Made by a program: the position numbers and the translations under genes
Shown here: positions 1 to 6,217 of the stretch, one piece after another
How positions within the stretch are numbered: position 1 is the stretch's first letter
Layout: every line of letters starts with the position of its first letter
DNA from: RYN-433 sp036558265
GTDB taxonomy: Bacteria > Planctomycetota > Phycisphaerae > Tepidisphaerales > Tepidisphaeraceae
Length of the DNA: 26,807 nt
NCBI GenBank assembly: GCA_036558265.1
Contig: DATBFY010000550.1
Location: 1-26,807, forward strand
Direction of reading: 5' to 3'
Notes under the pieces: model-generated
The model's database searches: none
Seen by the model: the letters and a program-made list of their open reading frames with translations, nothing else
Told to the model about the DNA's origin: nothing

Positions 1-179
1 AGGCCCACTACGAAGTGATCAACGCCCTGCGGCGGGAGCAAAACCGCCTCATCGACGAGGCCGACCGCGTCCAGCGCGTCATCGAGGAACTCCAGAAGGA
101 CTACCAGGACATGACCACTCCGCGCCCCGAAATCGACGATCAGAAAAACGCCACCGAGCCGGCAAAGGGACAGGGCTAG
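1..179 (+). CDS. C-terminal end of a coiled-coil protein (partial)
   Basis: An open frame runs in from the left edge (first full codon at base 3) and stops at TAG 177-179, leaving 58 residues. The visible part is very rich in charged residues, with Leu/Ile/Val in heptad-like spacing (for example NRLIDEADRVQRVIEELQKD), so it is probably an alpha-helical coiled coil. It ends in a short disordered tail rich in Asp, Glu, Lys and Pro. No catalytic motif is visible. The start and most of the protein lie outside the window, so I cannot name a family. It is on the same strand as the next gene, with a palindromic repeat element between them. Confidence 0.6.
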   Translation, partial: AHYEVINALRREQNRLIDEADRVQRVIEELQKDYQDMTTPRPEIDDQKNATEPAKGQG

Positions 180-194
180 CCGGGTGCCATGGGC

Positions 195-278
195 GGCATG
201 GGCAACGGTACTCCGTTGCCCGTGCTTGTCTGCCTCCCCTGCGACAAACGCGGGCAAGCGAGTACGCTTGCCCATGCC
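195..278. repeat. Double-hairpin palindromic element 1
   Basis: Two perfect 9-bp stems lie side by side: GGGCAACGG/CCGTTGCCC (200-208 with 213-221, 4-nt loop) and GGGCAAGCG/CGCTTGCCC (252-260 with 265-273, 4-nt loop). They are enclosed by a 10-bp outer inverted repeat, GGCATGGGCA (195-204) with TGCCCATGCC (269-278). The element fills the gap between the stop of the coiled-coil gene and the ATG at 296. The architecture is the same as in the element at 9957-10015. I infer a REP/MITE-like non-autonomous repeat; it could also terminate or stabilise transcripts. Confidence 0.65.
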
Positions 279-295
279 ACCCAACGTCCAGTTGC

Positions 296-1069
296 ATGTC
301 CCATCCGTCCGTCATCCGCCGACTTTTGTCCGTCGCCGCATTCCCGCTGGGCCTGTCCGCCGTGGCGGCCATTGCATGCTATCTGGCCGCCGGCCCGACC
401 CTGGGGTTGATGCTCGGCAGCCTGTTCATGGTGACCCTTCTCGCGCCCTCCCTGACCCTGGCGGACGAGGCGATGAGCGATCGGCTGCTCGTCCTGGTAG
501 CGATCGTCCTGCCGGTCTGGGTGACGTGGTTCGTGGCCACGCTTCGCAGCGAAACACATTTGAGCGAATGGGCTGCATGTTGCCTGTCCATCGGCGCCTA
601 TGCCGCGGCGCTGGCAGGATTGGCGTCGGCCTTGCGGTGGTGTCGTCTGTCCGCCATCGTGTCCGCCGCCCTGACGGTCATCGTCGGACTCGCGTGGCTG
701 ACCTGGCCGATCTGGCTGTCACGGACGTTCGATGGCGAAGCAAGCTCGGGCTGGGTGGACAAGGCCGCGGCCGTTCATCCTGCGCTGTCCATCAACATTC
801 CCAATTTCAGTCCGTGGACCGAGCAGACGATCGCGTATCACCTGACGGATCTGAACCAGAACGTTCCCTATTCGCCGCCAAAGACGGTGTGGGCCGCGGT
901 TTTCCTCCACGGGGCGATTGCGGCGATGTTACTCGTGCTGGTCGGCTGGCTTCCGGGGAGGGCGAGCCTCCGTGCGAGCCGGGATTCCCGGAGGGAAGCG
1001 ATTAACGTGGCCGCTGAAGCCGCCTCGCCGATGGAAAGCGGCTCGGACGGAGCCTCGCCCTCCCGATGA
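296..1069 (+). CDS. Multi-pass integral membrane protein, unknown function
   Basis: 257 residues. Hydrophobic segments at about residues 10-28, 32-52, 62-80, 92-110, 112-134 and 200-220 predict five or six membrane helices. A soluble loop (about 138-198) sits before the last helix and is likely exposed on one side of the membrane. No catalytic motif or known family was recognised. The start is the first ATG after the palindromic element; no strong Shine-Dalgarno sequence is visible. The last 37 or so residues, from LPGRASL onward, are encoded inside a long inverted repeat (956-1064), so this tail looks like repeat DNA captured as coding sequence. The longer overlapping frames in this stretch lack membrane character and are shadows. 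Confidence 0.7.
   Translation: MSHPSVIRRLLSVAAFPLGLSAVAAIACYLAAGPTLGLMLGSLFMVTLLAPSLTLADEAMSDRLLVLVAIVLPVWVTWFVATLRSETHLSEWAACCLSIGAYAAALAGLASALRWCRLSAIVSAALTVIVGLAWLTWPIWLSRTFDGEASSGWVDKAAAVHPALSINIPNFSPWTEQTIAYHLTDLNQNVPYSPPKTVWAAVFLHGAIAAMLLVLVGWLPGRASLRASRDSRREAINVAAEAASPMESGSDGASPSR
956..1064. repeat. Long inverted repeat inside the end of a gene
   Basis: The left arm 956-981 and the right arm 1039-1064 are reverse complements over 26 bp with only two mismatches, separated by 57 nt. The arm core reads GGAGGGCGAGSCTCCG. GC-rich GAGGGCGAGGCTCC elements of this type are, from memory, dispersed in PVC-group genomes. The right arm ends 3 bp before the stop codon of the membrane protein gene, so the hairpin may also act at the transcript end. 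Confidence 0.65.
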
Positions 1070-1081
1070 GGCGCGGGTCGA

Positions 1082-1264
1082 TCATCGAGCTCTCATCGTC
1101 GTCGGTGGCGGCGTCGCCTTGAGCACGTGATCGTCGATCATCCAGATCGACCCGACCGCCACCGCGAACAGCGCCCCGTACGCCAGCGCAACCTTCCACC
1201 TCGGCCAGCGCGGGTACGCGCGCCGGTCCGCGGGCGCGACCCCCGGGCGATCCTCAGAATTCAC
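1082..1264 (-). CDS. Small single-helix membrane protein
   Basis: About 60 residues: a charged, Arg/Pro-rich N-terminus, one membrane helix (WKVALAYGALFAVAVGSIWM), then a short polar tail. I chose the GTG at 1264-1262 because it overlaps the TGA of the upstream lipoprotein gene in a 4-bp GTGA arrangement typical of translational coupling. An in-frame GTG at 1273 would add three residues. No family was recognised. The gene converges on the membrane protein gene ending at 1069. Confidence 0.5.
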   Translation of the reverse strand: MNSEDRPGVAPADRRAYPRWPRWKVALAYGALFAVAVGSIWMIDDHVLKATPPPTTMRAR

Positions 1265-2142
1265 TTGGGCCACAGCACGTCCGGGATGGGTTGTCGAACC
1301 GTGCGGTTCAGGACGGCCTCGCTCGCCGCCCGCCCAAGGAGCAGCGGCGCGACGATCGCCTGGACGAACGGCGTGCCCGTGCAGCCGATGTGCCCGCCGA
1401 TGTGCCCGTACTTCGCCCAGGCGGATTCGTAGGGCTTGTGGATCAGTTTTGCATAAAGCGTCGCATTGCCAGTGGCCGGCATCTTGAACCCCACGCGTCC
1501 GGCGGCGTCGCAGCGCTCGCCATCGATCGTGCCGAACATCCGCGTGCCGGTCCCGAGCACCAGGTCGTCGCTCTCGCTGTTGAAGCAGTAGGCGTGGCCG
1601 GTCACGTGCGCCAGCGCCTTCGACAGGTCATACTGCGGCGACAACGCGGGGGCGAGCATCAGGAAGCACGCCACCTTCACGTCCGGCGGCAGCTTTTCCA
1701 GCGCCCAGGTGGCCGGTCCCGAGCCGCCCGAGTGGCAGACGAGGTAGATCGGCTGCCCCGGGTGGGCGCGGAATTGCTTGGTTAGCATGTCTGCCACGAT
1801 CTGGGCCTGCTCCTCGTTGCGAACCCGGTTGTGCAACGCCGGGATCCCCGGGTCGTGACAGGTCCAATCGTAGATCTCGAACGGTCCATCGAACCCCCCT
1901 GCCACGAGTCCCGCGCGCAGCGTGTAATCGACGATCGACGTCCCCGACACGCCGGGCAGGTGCAAGACATAAGGCTTGGGCGCCGGCGCGGTGGCCGGCT
2001 TGGCGGACGCGCTGTCCGCCGGCGCGGCAGTGGCGTTATCGGACGAGAGGTGCTTGGGCGCATCCGCCTGGGTTTGTGTCGGTCGATCCTGCGAACAACC
2101 GATCAGCCCGCCGGCGAGAAAGAGGAGGAACGTCCATCGCAT
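1261..2142 (-). CDS. Lipoprotein with alpha/beta-hydrolase (lipase/esterase-like) domain
   Basis: 293 residues. A signal peptide ends in a lipobox LIGC with the lipidated Cys at residue 16, followed by an Ala/Pro/Thr-rich linker to about residue 57. The domain starts YVLHLPGVSGTS, a lipase-like oxyanion strand. The nucleophile elbow is CHSGGSG with Ser138, a variant of GxSxG with Cys in the first position. Asp192 or Asp193 and His247 or His251 (GHIGGH) are candidates to complete the triad. The likely role is hydrolysis of an ester or acyl substrate at the cell envelope; the substrate is unknown. A TAGAAT -10 box lies 9 nt before the ATG and no Shine-Dalgarno sequence is present, suggesting a near-leaderless mRNA. 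The small membrane protein gene overlaps its stop. Confidence 0.75.
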   Translation of the reverse strand: MRWTFLLFLAGGLIGCSQDRPTQTQADAPKHLSSDNATAAPADSASAKPATAPAPKPYVLHLPGVSGTSIVDYTLRAGLVAGGFDGPFEIYDWTCHDPGIPALHNRVRNEEQAQIVADMLTKQFRAHPGQPIYLVCHSGGSGPATWALEKLPPDVKVACFLMLAPALSPQYDLSKALAHVTGHAYCFNSESDDLVLGTGTRMFGTIDGERCDAAGRVGFKMPATGNATLYAKLIHKPYESAWAKYGHIGGHIGCTGTPFVQAIVAPLLLGRAASEAVLNRTVRQPIPDVLWPK

Positions 2143-2151
2143 CGTTGGGAC

Positions 2152-2157
2152 ATTCTA
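2152..2157 (-). promoter_or_regulatory. -10 box of a near-leaderless promoter (lipoprotein gene)
   Basis: TAGAAT on the minus strand ends 9 nt before the ATG at 2142. A normal start 7 nt past the box would leave only about 3 nt of leader. No good -35 box sits at the usual 16-18-bp spacing. The same geometry recurs before nuoD. Confidence 0.4.
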
Positions 2158-2236
2158 GCAGTCGATCGAATGACAGGGGAGGCAGCAGCGCGGGCGGACG
2201 GGGAACTTTCCGTGTCTGCCGTCGTCCATCTCCTGC

Positions 2237-2725
2237 ATGAGCGCCCGCCTGTCGCTGGACATGATCGAGGTTCGCAATCCCTGCCCCGCCGACTGGAACC
2301 AGATGCCCGGCGATGCGCGATCTCGATTCTGCGAACATTGTCAGAAACACGTCTACGACCTGTCCGCCATCCCGCGTGACGAGGCCGAGCGGCTCGTCTG
2401 CCAGTCGGCCGGCGAACTCTGCGCCCGGTTCGTCAAGGACGACGCGGGGACGGTCGTCACGCTGGATTATCGGCCGCAGAAGCGCTTCGGGTGGGGCTGG
2501 CGGATTTGGACCTGCGTCGCCTTGGCCGGCGCATTGATCACCGGTTCGGCCGAGGCGCTGTTCTTCGGCAAGCGGGTACCGGTGACGCCGCCGGCGGTGC
2601 AGCGGCCCATGCTGGGCGGGATGGCATTGCCGGGGCAAGTGTCCTTACCCGTGTCTGCCAATCCACCCACGGCACCGACGGACAATGTCGGCCAGAAATC
2701 CGCCTGTCCGACTCAGGCCAGATAG
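2237..2725 (+). CDS. Cys-motif domain membrane protein
   Basis: 162 residues. The N-terminal domain (about 12-66) carries the pattern C16-x3-W20-x2-M, then RFC32-x2-C35, then C62-x-RF. This matches a small domain I recognise from many Bacteroidota and planctomycete proteins, where a CxxC pair and a C-x-RF end suggest metal binding or redox chemistry. A single membrane helix follows at about 88-109, then a Pro-rich tail of about 50 residues. The Cys domain is probably cytoplasmic and the tail periplasmic. ATG 2237 was taken; Met9 (2261) is a possible alternative. Function is unknown. Confidence 0.7.
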   Translation: MSARLSLDMIEVRNPCPADWNQMPGDARSRFCEHCQKHVYDLSAIPRDEAERLVCQSAGELCARFVKDDAGTVVTLDYRPQKRFGWGWRIWTCVALAGALITGSAEALFFGKRVPVTPPAVQRPMLGGMALPGQVSLPVSANPPTAPTDNVGQKSACPTQAR

Positions 2726-2780
2726 TCGGTATACTTCAGTTTTATTGACTGCTCCGCCAACCGGGCCGTAGCGTTAAGGG

Positions 2781-2873
2781 ATGCGAGCCCGAACCGCATT
2801 GCTGACCCTGGCAGCGCTCGGGTGTTTGGCCGCGGCGTACCGATTTGAATCGCAGGGATCCGGTTGGAGCTAA
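2781..2873 (+). CDS. Possible 30-residue lipoprotein-like peptide
   Basis: A short ORF reads MRARTALLTLAALGCLAAAY and then ten more residues to TAA. It has a positively charged start, a hydrophobic core and a lipobox-like LGC. No Shine-Dalgarno sequence is correctly spaced. It could be a small lipoprotein, a remnant of an exported protein, or chance. Confidence 0.25.
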   Translation: MRARTALLTLAALGCLAAAYRFESQGSGWS

Positions 2874-2894
2874 GCACGCTGGTCATGCCTCACC

Positions 2895-3590
2895 CTAGGC
2901 GCGACGCAGCTCCTCGACGATCGCCACCGACGCCGACAGGCCCAACCGATCCGCCCCCGCCTCGATCATCGCCAGCGCCGTCGCCGCGTCGCGAATCCCA
3001 CCCGAGGCCTTGATCAGAAGCCCTTCGCCATACTTCTTCATCAGCTTCACCGCCTCGACGCTCGCCCCCCCTGCCGGGTGAAAGCCGGTGGACGTCTTAA
3101 TGTAGTCGCAGCCGGATTCGCGCACCGCCCGGCAGGCCGTGGCGATCACCTCTTCGCCCTTATCGCCGCCCAGCTTCAACAGCGCAGCCGATTCCACGAT
3201 CACCTTGATCACCACATCCGACCGCACCGCCCGCGCGGCGCGGACGACCTCCATCAGCTCGGCCCGGGCGGCGTCCAAGTCCAGGTTCAACAGGAACGGC
3301 AGGAATGCGACGACGTCGATCTCGCTCGCGCCATCCTTCACCGCCGACGTGGCCTCGATGGCCTTGATCGTCGATTTGCTCGTCCCGTGCGGGAAGCCGA
3401 CCACCGTGCAGCACCCCACCGGCGACCCCTTGAGCATGGCTGACACGTTCTTGACCCAGGTCGGCGCGATGCAGACGGAGGCAAACGGATACGCCAGGGC
3501 GTCGGTCACCACCTTGTGCACTTCCGGGGCCAGGGACTCCGGTTTCAGAATCGTGTGGTCGATTCTGCGGGCGAGGTCGTGGGGAGACAT
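2895..3590 (-). CDS. deoC: Deoxyribose-phosphate aldolase
   Basis: 231 residues, normal for the family. The enzyme cleaves 2-deoxy-D-ribose 5-phosphate to glyceraldehyde 3-phosphate and acetaldehyde in deoxynucleoside catabolism, in the cytoplasm. Class I aldolase motifs are intact: IDHTILKP at the N-terminus, GFPHG (66-70), EIDVV with Asp92, YIKTSTGF with the Schiff-base Lys165, and LIKASGGIR with Lys194. The start MSPHDLA follows a short tandem repeat that separates it from the reductase gene upstream on the same strand. No other deo genes are nearby, so it looks like housekeeping salvage rather than a deo operon. Confidence 0.95.
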   Translation of the reverse strand: MSPHDLARRIDHTILKPESLAPEVHKVVTDALAYPFASVCIAPTWVKNVSAMLKGSPVGCCTVVGFPHGTSKSTIKAIEATSAVKDGASEIDVVAFLPFLLNLDLDAARAELMEVVRAARAVRSDVVIKVIVESAALLKLGGDKGEEVIATACRAVRESGCDYIKTSTGFHPAGGASVEAVKLMKKYGEGLLIKASGGIRDAATALAMIEAGADRLGLSASVAIVEELRRA

Positions 3591-3596
3591 GATCGG

Positions 3597-3638
3597 GTTG
3601 TCAGCCGTTCATCCTCGGTTGTCAATCGTTCATCGACG
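3597..3638. repeat. Tandem 21-bp direct repeat between reductase and deoC
   Basis: Two adjacent 21-bp units (3597-3617 and 3618-3638) match at 17 of 21 positions, both beginning GTTGTCA and containing CGTTCATC. A reversed GACAAC follows at 3639. The repeat lies in the 59-bp gap on the deoC leader side. It may be a spacer repeat or a regulatory tandem site. Confidence 0.5.
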
Positions 3639-3649
3639 GACAACGTCGG

Positions 3650-4663
3650 TCACGGCCTGGTGGGCATTTTCATATTCGTGCTGTGACCGGGAAACACGCT
3701 GGCAGACGGGTCGAGATACTTCTTGGCGTGATTGACCGCCGTCGCCGCTTCACCAAACCCGGTGGCGATCAACTTGAGTTTCCCCGGATACGTGGTGACG
3801 TCGCCGGCGGCGAAGATGCCCTCGCGGCTCGTGCGCATCGTGCTGTCCACCTTGATCGAGCCGCCTTGAATCTCCAGGCCCCAATGCTTGATCGGACCCA
3901 GTGAATTGCCAAAGCCGATGTTCACCAGAATCGCATCGGTCTCGATCGTTTGTTCGGTATTAGTTCGGTTATCGTAGACGGTTGCCCATTCGATGTGGCC
4001 ATTGCCGCCAATCAGCTTCAGCTCGTGAAACGGGAGGATCTGCGTCGGACCCGCCTGCATCCGGACGACCGAATCCTCGTGAGCCCGGAACGTGTCCCGG
4101 CGGTGAATCAGGGTCTGACTCGTGGTCAGACCCGCCAGCGTGTTGGCCCAATCGACGGCGGAATCTCCTCCGCCGACGATCAGCACCCGGCGGTCGCGGA
4201 AGTCATCCAGGTGCTTGACGAAGTAGTGCAGTCCTCTGTCCTCATAGCCGGCCGCATTGGGCAGCGACAGCTTCTTGGGTTCGAACGCCCCCACGCCGGC
4301 GGCGATCAGGATCGCCTTGGCCGGGTGAGCCCCCCTGCTCGTGTGGATCGTGAAATGGCCCCGCTCGGGGTCGTGATCCAGCGTTCGCACGTGCTCGCCC
4401 AAGCAGGCCATCGCGCCGTATTGCATCCCCTGTTCGATCAGGCGCTCAGCGAGATCCTTGGCGAGGATTCTCGGAAATCCAGCAACGTCGTAGATGTACT
4501 TTTCCGGGTAGAGCGTGGTGAGCTGCCCGCCAAGGATCTCCAGCGAATCGATCAGCTTGACGGACATTCGCCGCAGGCCGGCATAGAAGGCAGCGTAGAG
4601 CCCGGTTGGGCCTGCGCCAATGATGGCCAGATCAACCGGGGAAGGGGCTTGAGGAGGGGACAT
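3650..4663 (-). CDS. Ferredoxin/flavodoxin--NADP+ reductase, thioredoxin-reductase-like type
   Basis: 337 residues. FAD-binding GAGPTG at 16-21, GGQL (45-48) after the first sheet, NAD(P)-binding GGGDSA at 164-169, and the C-terminal FAD motif GIFAAGD at 282-288. The CxxC redox pair of thioredoxin reductase is absent (about residues 134-140 read LPNAAGY), and the C-terminal extension fits the YumC/type-2 ferredoxin-NADP reductase family. It would move electrons between NADPH and ferredoxin or flavodoxin in the cytoplasm. The gene lies downstream of parB on the same strand, with a parS site in the gap. A less likely alternative is another TrxR-like flavoprotein. Confidence 0.88.
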   Translation of the reverse strand: MSPPQAPSPVDLAIIGAGPTGLYAAFYAGLRRMSVKLIDSLEILGGQLTTLYPEKYIYDVAGFPRILAKDLAERLIEQGMQYGAMACLGEHVRTLDHDPERGHFTIHTSRGAHPAKAILIAAGVGAFEPKKLSLPNAAGYEDRGLHYFVKHLDDFRDRRVLIVGGGDSAVDWANTLAGLTTSQTLIHRRDTFRAHEDSVVRMQAGPTQILPFHELKLIGGNGHIEWATVYDNRTNTEQTIETDAILVNIGFGNSLGPIKHWGLEIQGGSIKVDSTMRTSREGIFAAGDVTTYPGKLKLIATGFGEAATAVNHAKKYLDPSASVFPGHSTNMKMPTRP

Positions 4664-4690
4664 TGCTCAATGATAGTCCATGCCCAGACG

Positions 4691-4714
4691 TCAATGTTCC
4701 ACGTGGAACATTGA
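4691..4714. promoter_or_regulatory. parS: parS centromere-like site 1 (downstream of parB)
   Basis: A perfect 16-bp palindrome, TGTTCCACGTGGAACA at 4695-4710, sits in a 24-bp perfect palindrome (4691-4714). It matches the bacterial chromosomal parS consensus TGTTNCACGTGNAACA. It lies between the parB stop and the reductase start. Confidence 0.92.
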
Positions 4715-4716
4715 AG

Positions 4717-5682
4717 TCACGAATCCATGCGGATCCCAAGCCGGTCCAAGAGGCGGTCAAAATCGTCCAGCGAGCTGAAATGGATGACCACCCGCCCTTT
4801 TCCCTTGTTAGCGCCCGACCTGACTTGGACGCGCATCCCAAGCTGGGAAGTCAGATCCCGCTCCAGGTCCCGCACGTGGGCCGACGACTCGGGCTTGGTT
4901 GGCTTGGCCGCGGCAGGCGGAGGCTCTGCCAAAATTCGCTCCAGGTTTCGCACGGAAAGGTCCTGCGCCAACACGCGCTTCGCCAATTCATCCTGTTGGG
5001 CCGGGTTGCCAACGCCCGCAAGAATCTTGGCATGCCCCAGGCTGAGTTGGCCCGTACGAACCTGCTCTCGGACCGCTTCGGACAGATCCAGCAGCCGCAG
5101 GTAATTGGTGACGGATGAGCGATCTTCGCCCAAGCGGCTGGCGAGCTCCGCCTGGGTCAATCCGAGTTGATCGATCAGCGTTCGGTAAGCTTGGGCGCGA
5201 TCGATCGGGTTCAGGTCCTCCCGCTGGATATTTTCGATCAGCGCCATCTGGGCCTGCTGGTACGGGTCGGCTTCGCGCACCAAGGCAGGAATGTTCAACA
5301 ATCCAGCCGCTCTCGCCGCGCGCAAGCGCCGCTCACCCGCGATTAACTGGAACCGTCCGGCTTCCGGGCCTGGTCGCACGATGATCGGCTGCACAAGCCC
5401 CGACGACTTGATCGACGTGGCCAGCGCAGCGATGCCGGCTTCATCAAACGTTCGACGAGGCTGATGCGGATTGGGATCGACCGACTCAACCGGGATCTCG
5501 GCAGGGGGGAAGGACGCCGGCCGATCAATCGAGGGGCTAACCACAGGCGCTGCAGAGTTGGGCAGGGGGCCTACCGTGGGAGCTGGCGAACTGACCTCTT
5601 CCTCCACCGGGAGGTCTGCGACGGAGATAAGCGAGGATAATCCACGCCCGAGTCGGGACTTCGATTTGGAGGGAGAAGACAT
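4717..5682 (-). CDS. parB: Chromosome-partitioning protein ParB
   Basis: 321 residues, somewhat longer than typical because of a Ser/Pro/Ala-rich linker at about 25-62. The N-terminal RLGRGLSSLI (10-19) is the conserved ParA-contact segment. The CTP-binding ParB/Srx domain follows, with HQPRRTF (73-79), GERRLR (116-121) and ENIQREDLNP (150-159). The HTH that reads parS is at about 175-198 (LTQAELASRLGEDRSS and following), and a C-terminal dimer domain occupies about 265-321. ParB loads at parS as a CTP-dependent sliding clamp and works with ParA and SMC in origin segregation. AAGGA just before the ATG fits a ribosome-binding site. Its two target sites flank the gene, and one lies in its own leader, which suggests autoregulation. 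No parA is adjacent. Confidence 0.95.
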   Translation of the reverse strand: MSSPSKSKSRLGRGLSSLISVADLPVEEEVSSPAPTVGPLPNSAAPVVSPSIDRPASFPPAEIPVESVDPNPHQPRRTFDEAGIAALATSIKSSGLVQPIIVRPGPEAGRFQLIAGERRLRAARAAGLLNIPALVREADPYQQAQMALIENIQREDLNPIDRAQAYRTLIDQLGLTQAELASRLGEDRSSVTNYLRLLDLSEAVREQVRTGQLSLGHAKILAGVGNPAQQDELAKRVLAQDLSVRNLERILAEPPPAAAKPTKPESSAHVRDLERDLTSQLGMRVQVRSGANKGKGRVVIHFSSLDDFDRLLDRLGIRMDS

Positions 5683-5711
5683 AGGGTTCTTCCTTGGGGG
5701 CCTTGGACTTC

Positions 5712-5731
5712 AATGTTCCACGTGGAACATT
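5712..5731. promoter_or_regulatory. parS: parS centromere-like site 2 (upstream of parB)
   Basis: The same perfect 16-bp palindrome TGTTCCACGTGGAACA occurs at 5714-5729, within a 20-bp palindrome. It lies about 30 bp upstream of the parB start, in the promoter/leader region, where ParB binding could repress its own gene. About 1 kb separates it from site 1. Confidence 0.92.
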
Positions 5732-5932
5732 TCGATTTCCGACAGCTGCAAGCTACTCCGCGCGGGTTTTCATCGCAAGTTTCACATTATCAAACACCGC
5801 GGTAAGTTCAATGATCATTGAATATCGCCGACTTTCTCCGTTGCAAGAGCGTCCTTGGCGGGGTGCATAATTTGAGTTGCGCTTCTCTGGCATGCAACAT
5901 GCCGCCAGCGAACGCAAGAAAGGAGCCTCTCC

Positions 5933-6145
5933 ATGCAAGCCATCCATGACGGACAGTGCGGTCTCTGTGCCCACTTCGGCGAACATCAGCCGCAGGACAA
6001 ACCGGTCGTCCTCCAAGTCCGCGTTTCCCGCAACGCCCCCGATGACCTGGTCGAACAATGCGGTCATCCCCAGCATGAGGCGCTCAACCTGATGGTCACG
6101 GCCAACAGCGGCTGCCAGGGTTTTACCCCTGCCAAACCCAACTGA
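5933..6145 (+). CDS. Small Cys/His-rich protein, possible zinc binder
   Basis: 70 residues. Conserved-looking ligands are grouped as C9-x2-C12-x-H14, C43-x-H45-x2-H48 and C61, a spacing suited to one zinc or to redox chemistry. There is no signal peptide or membrane helix, so it is likely cytoplasmic. A strong AAGGAG ribosome-binding site (5920-5925) lies 7 nt before the ATG, which supports the start. A weak TTGCAA (5841-5846)/CATAAT (5866-5871) promoter with a 19-bp spacer lies upstream. I have a faint memory of similar short proteins in planctomycetes but no function. It precedes nuoD on the same strand but has its own gap. Confidence 0.75.
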   Translation: MQAIHDGQCGLCAHFGEHQPQDKPVVLQVRVSRNAPDDLVEQCGHPQHEALNLMVTANSGCQGFTPAKPN

Positions 6146-6178
6146 CCCCGCCGCGCGGACGCGCGGCCTTTGTGAAGT

Positions 6179-6208
6179 CTGGCACGATCTGACGCGCATC
6201 CCTATAAT
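6179..6208 (+). promoter_or_regulatory. Near-leaderless promoter of nuoD
   Basis: A consensus -10 box TATAAT (6203-6208) lies 9 nt before the nuoD ATG. A partial -35 box CTGGCA (6179-6184, 4 of 6 to TTGACA) lies at an 18-bp spacing. Transcription would start about 3 nt before the ATG, and no Shine-Dalgarno sequence is present. Confidence 0.5.
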
Positions 6209-6217
6209 CCGCGCGTC

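Noticed and set aside
184..1005. 273-residue plus-strand frame overlapping the membrane protein
   Set aside because: Arg/Pro/Gly-rich, no domain or membrane pattern; the frame 296-1069 has clear membrane helices.
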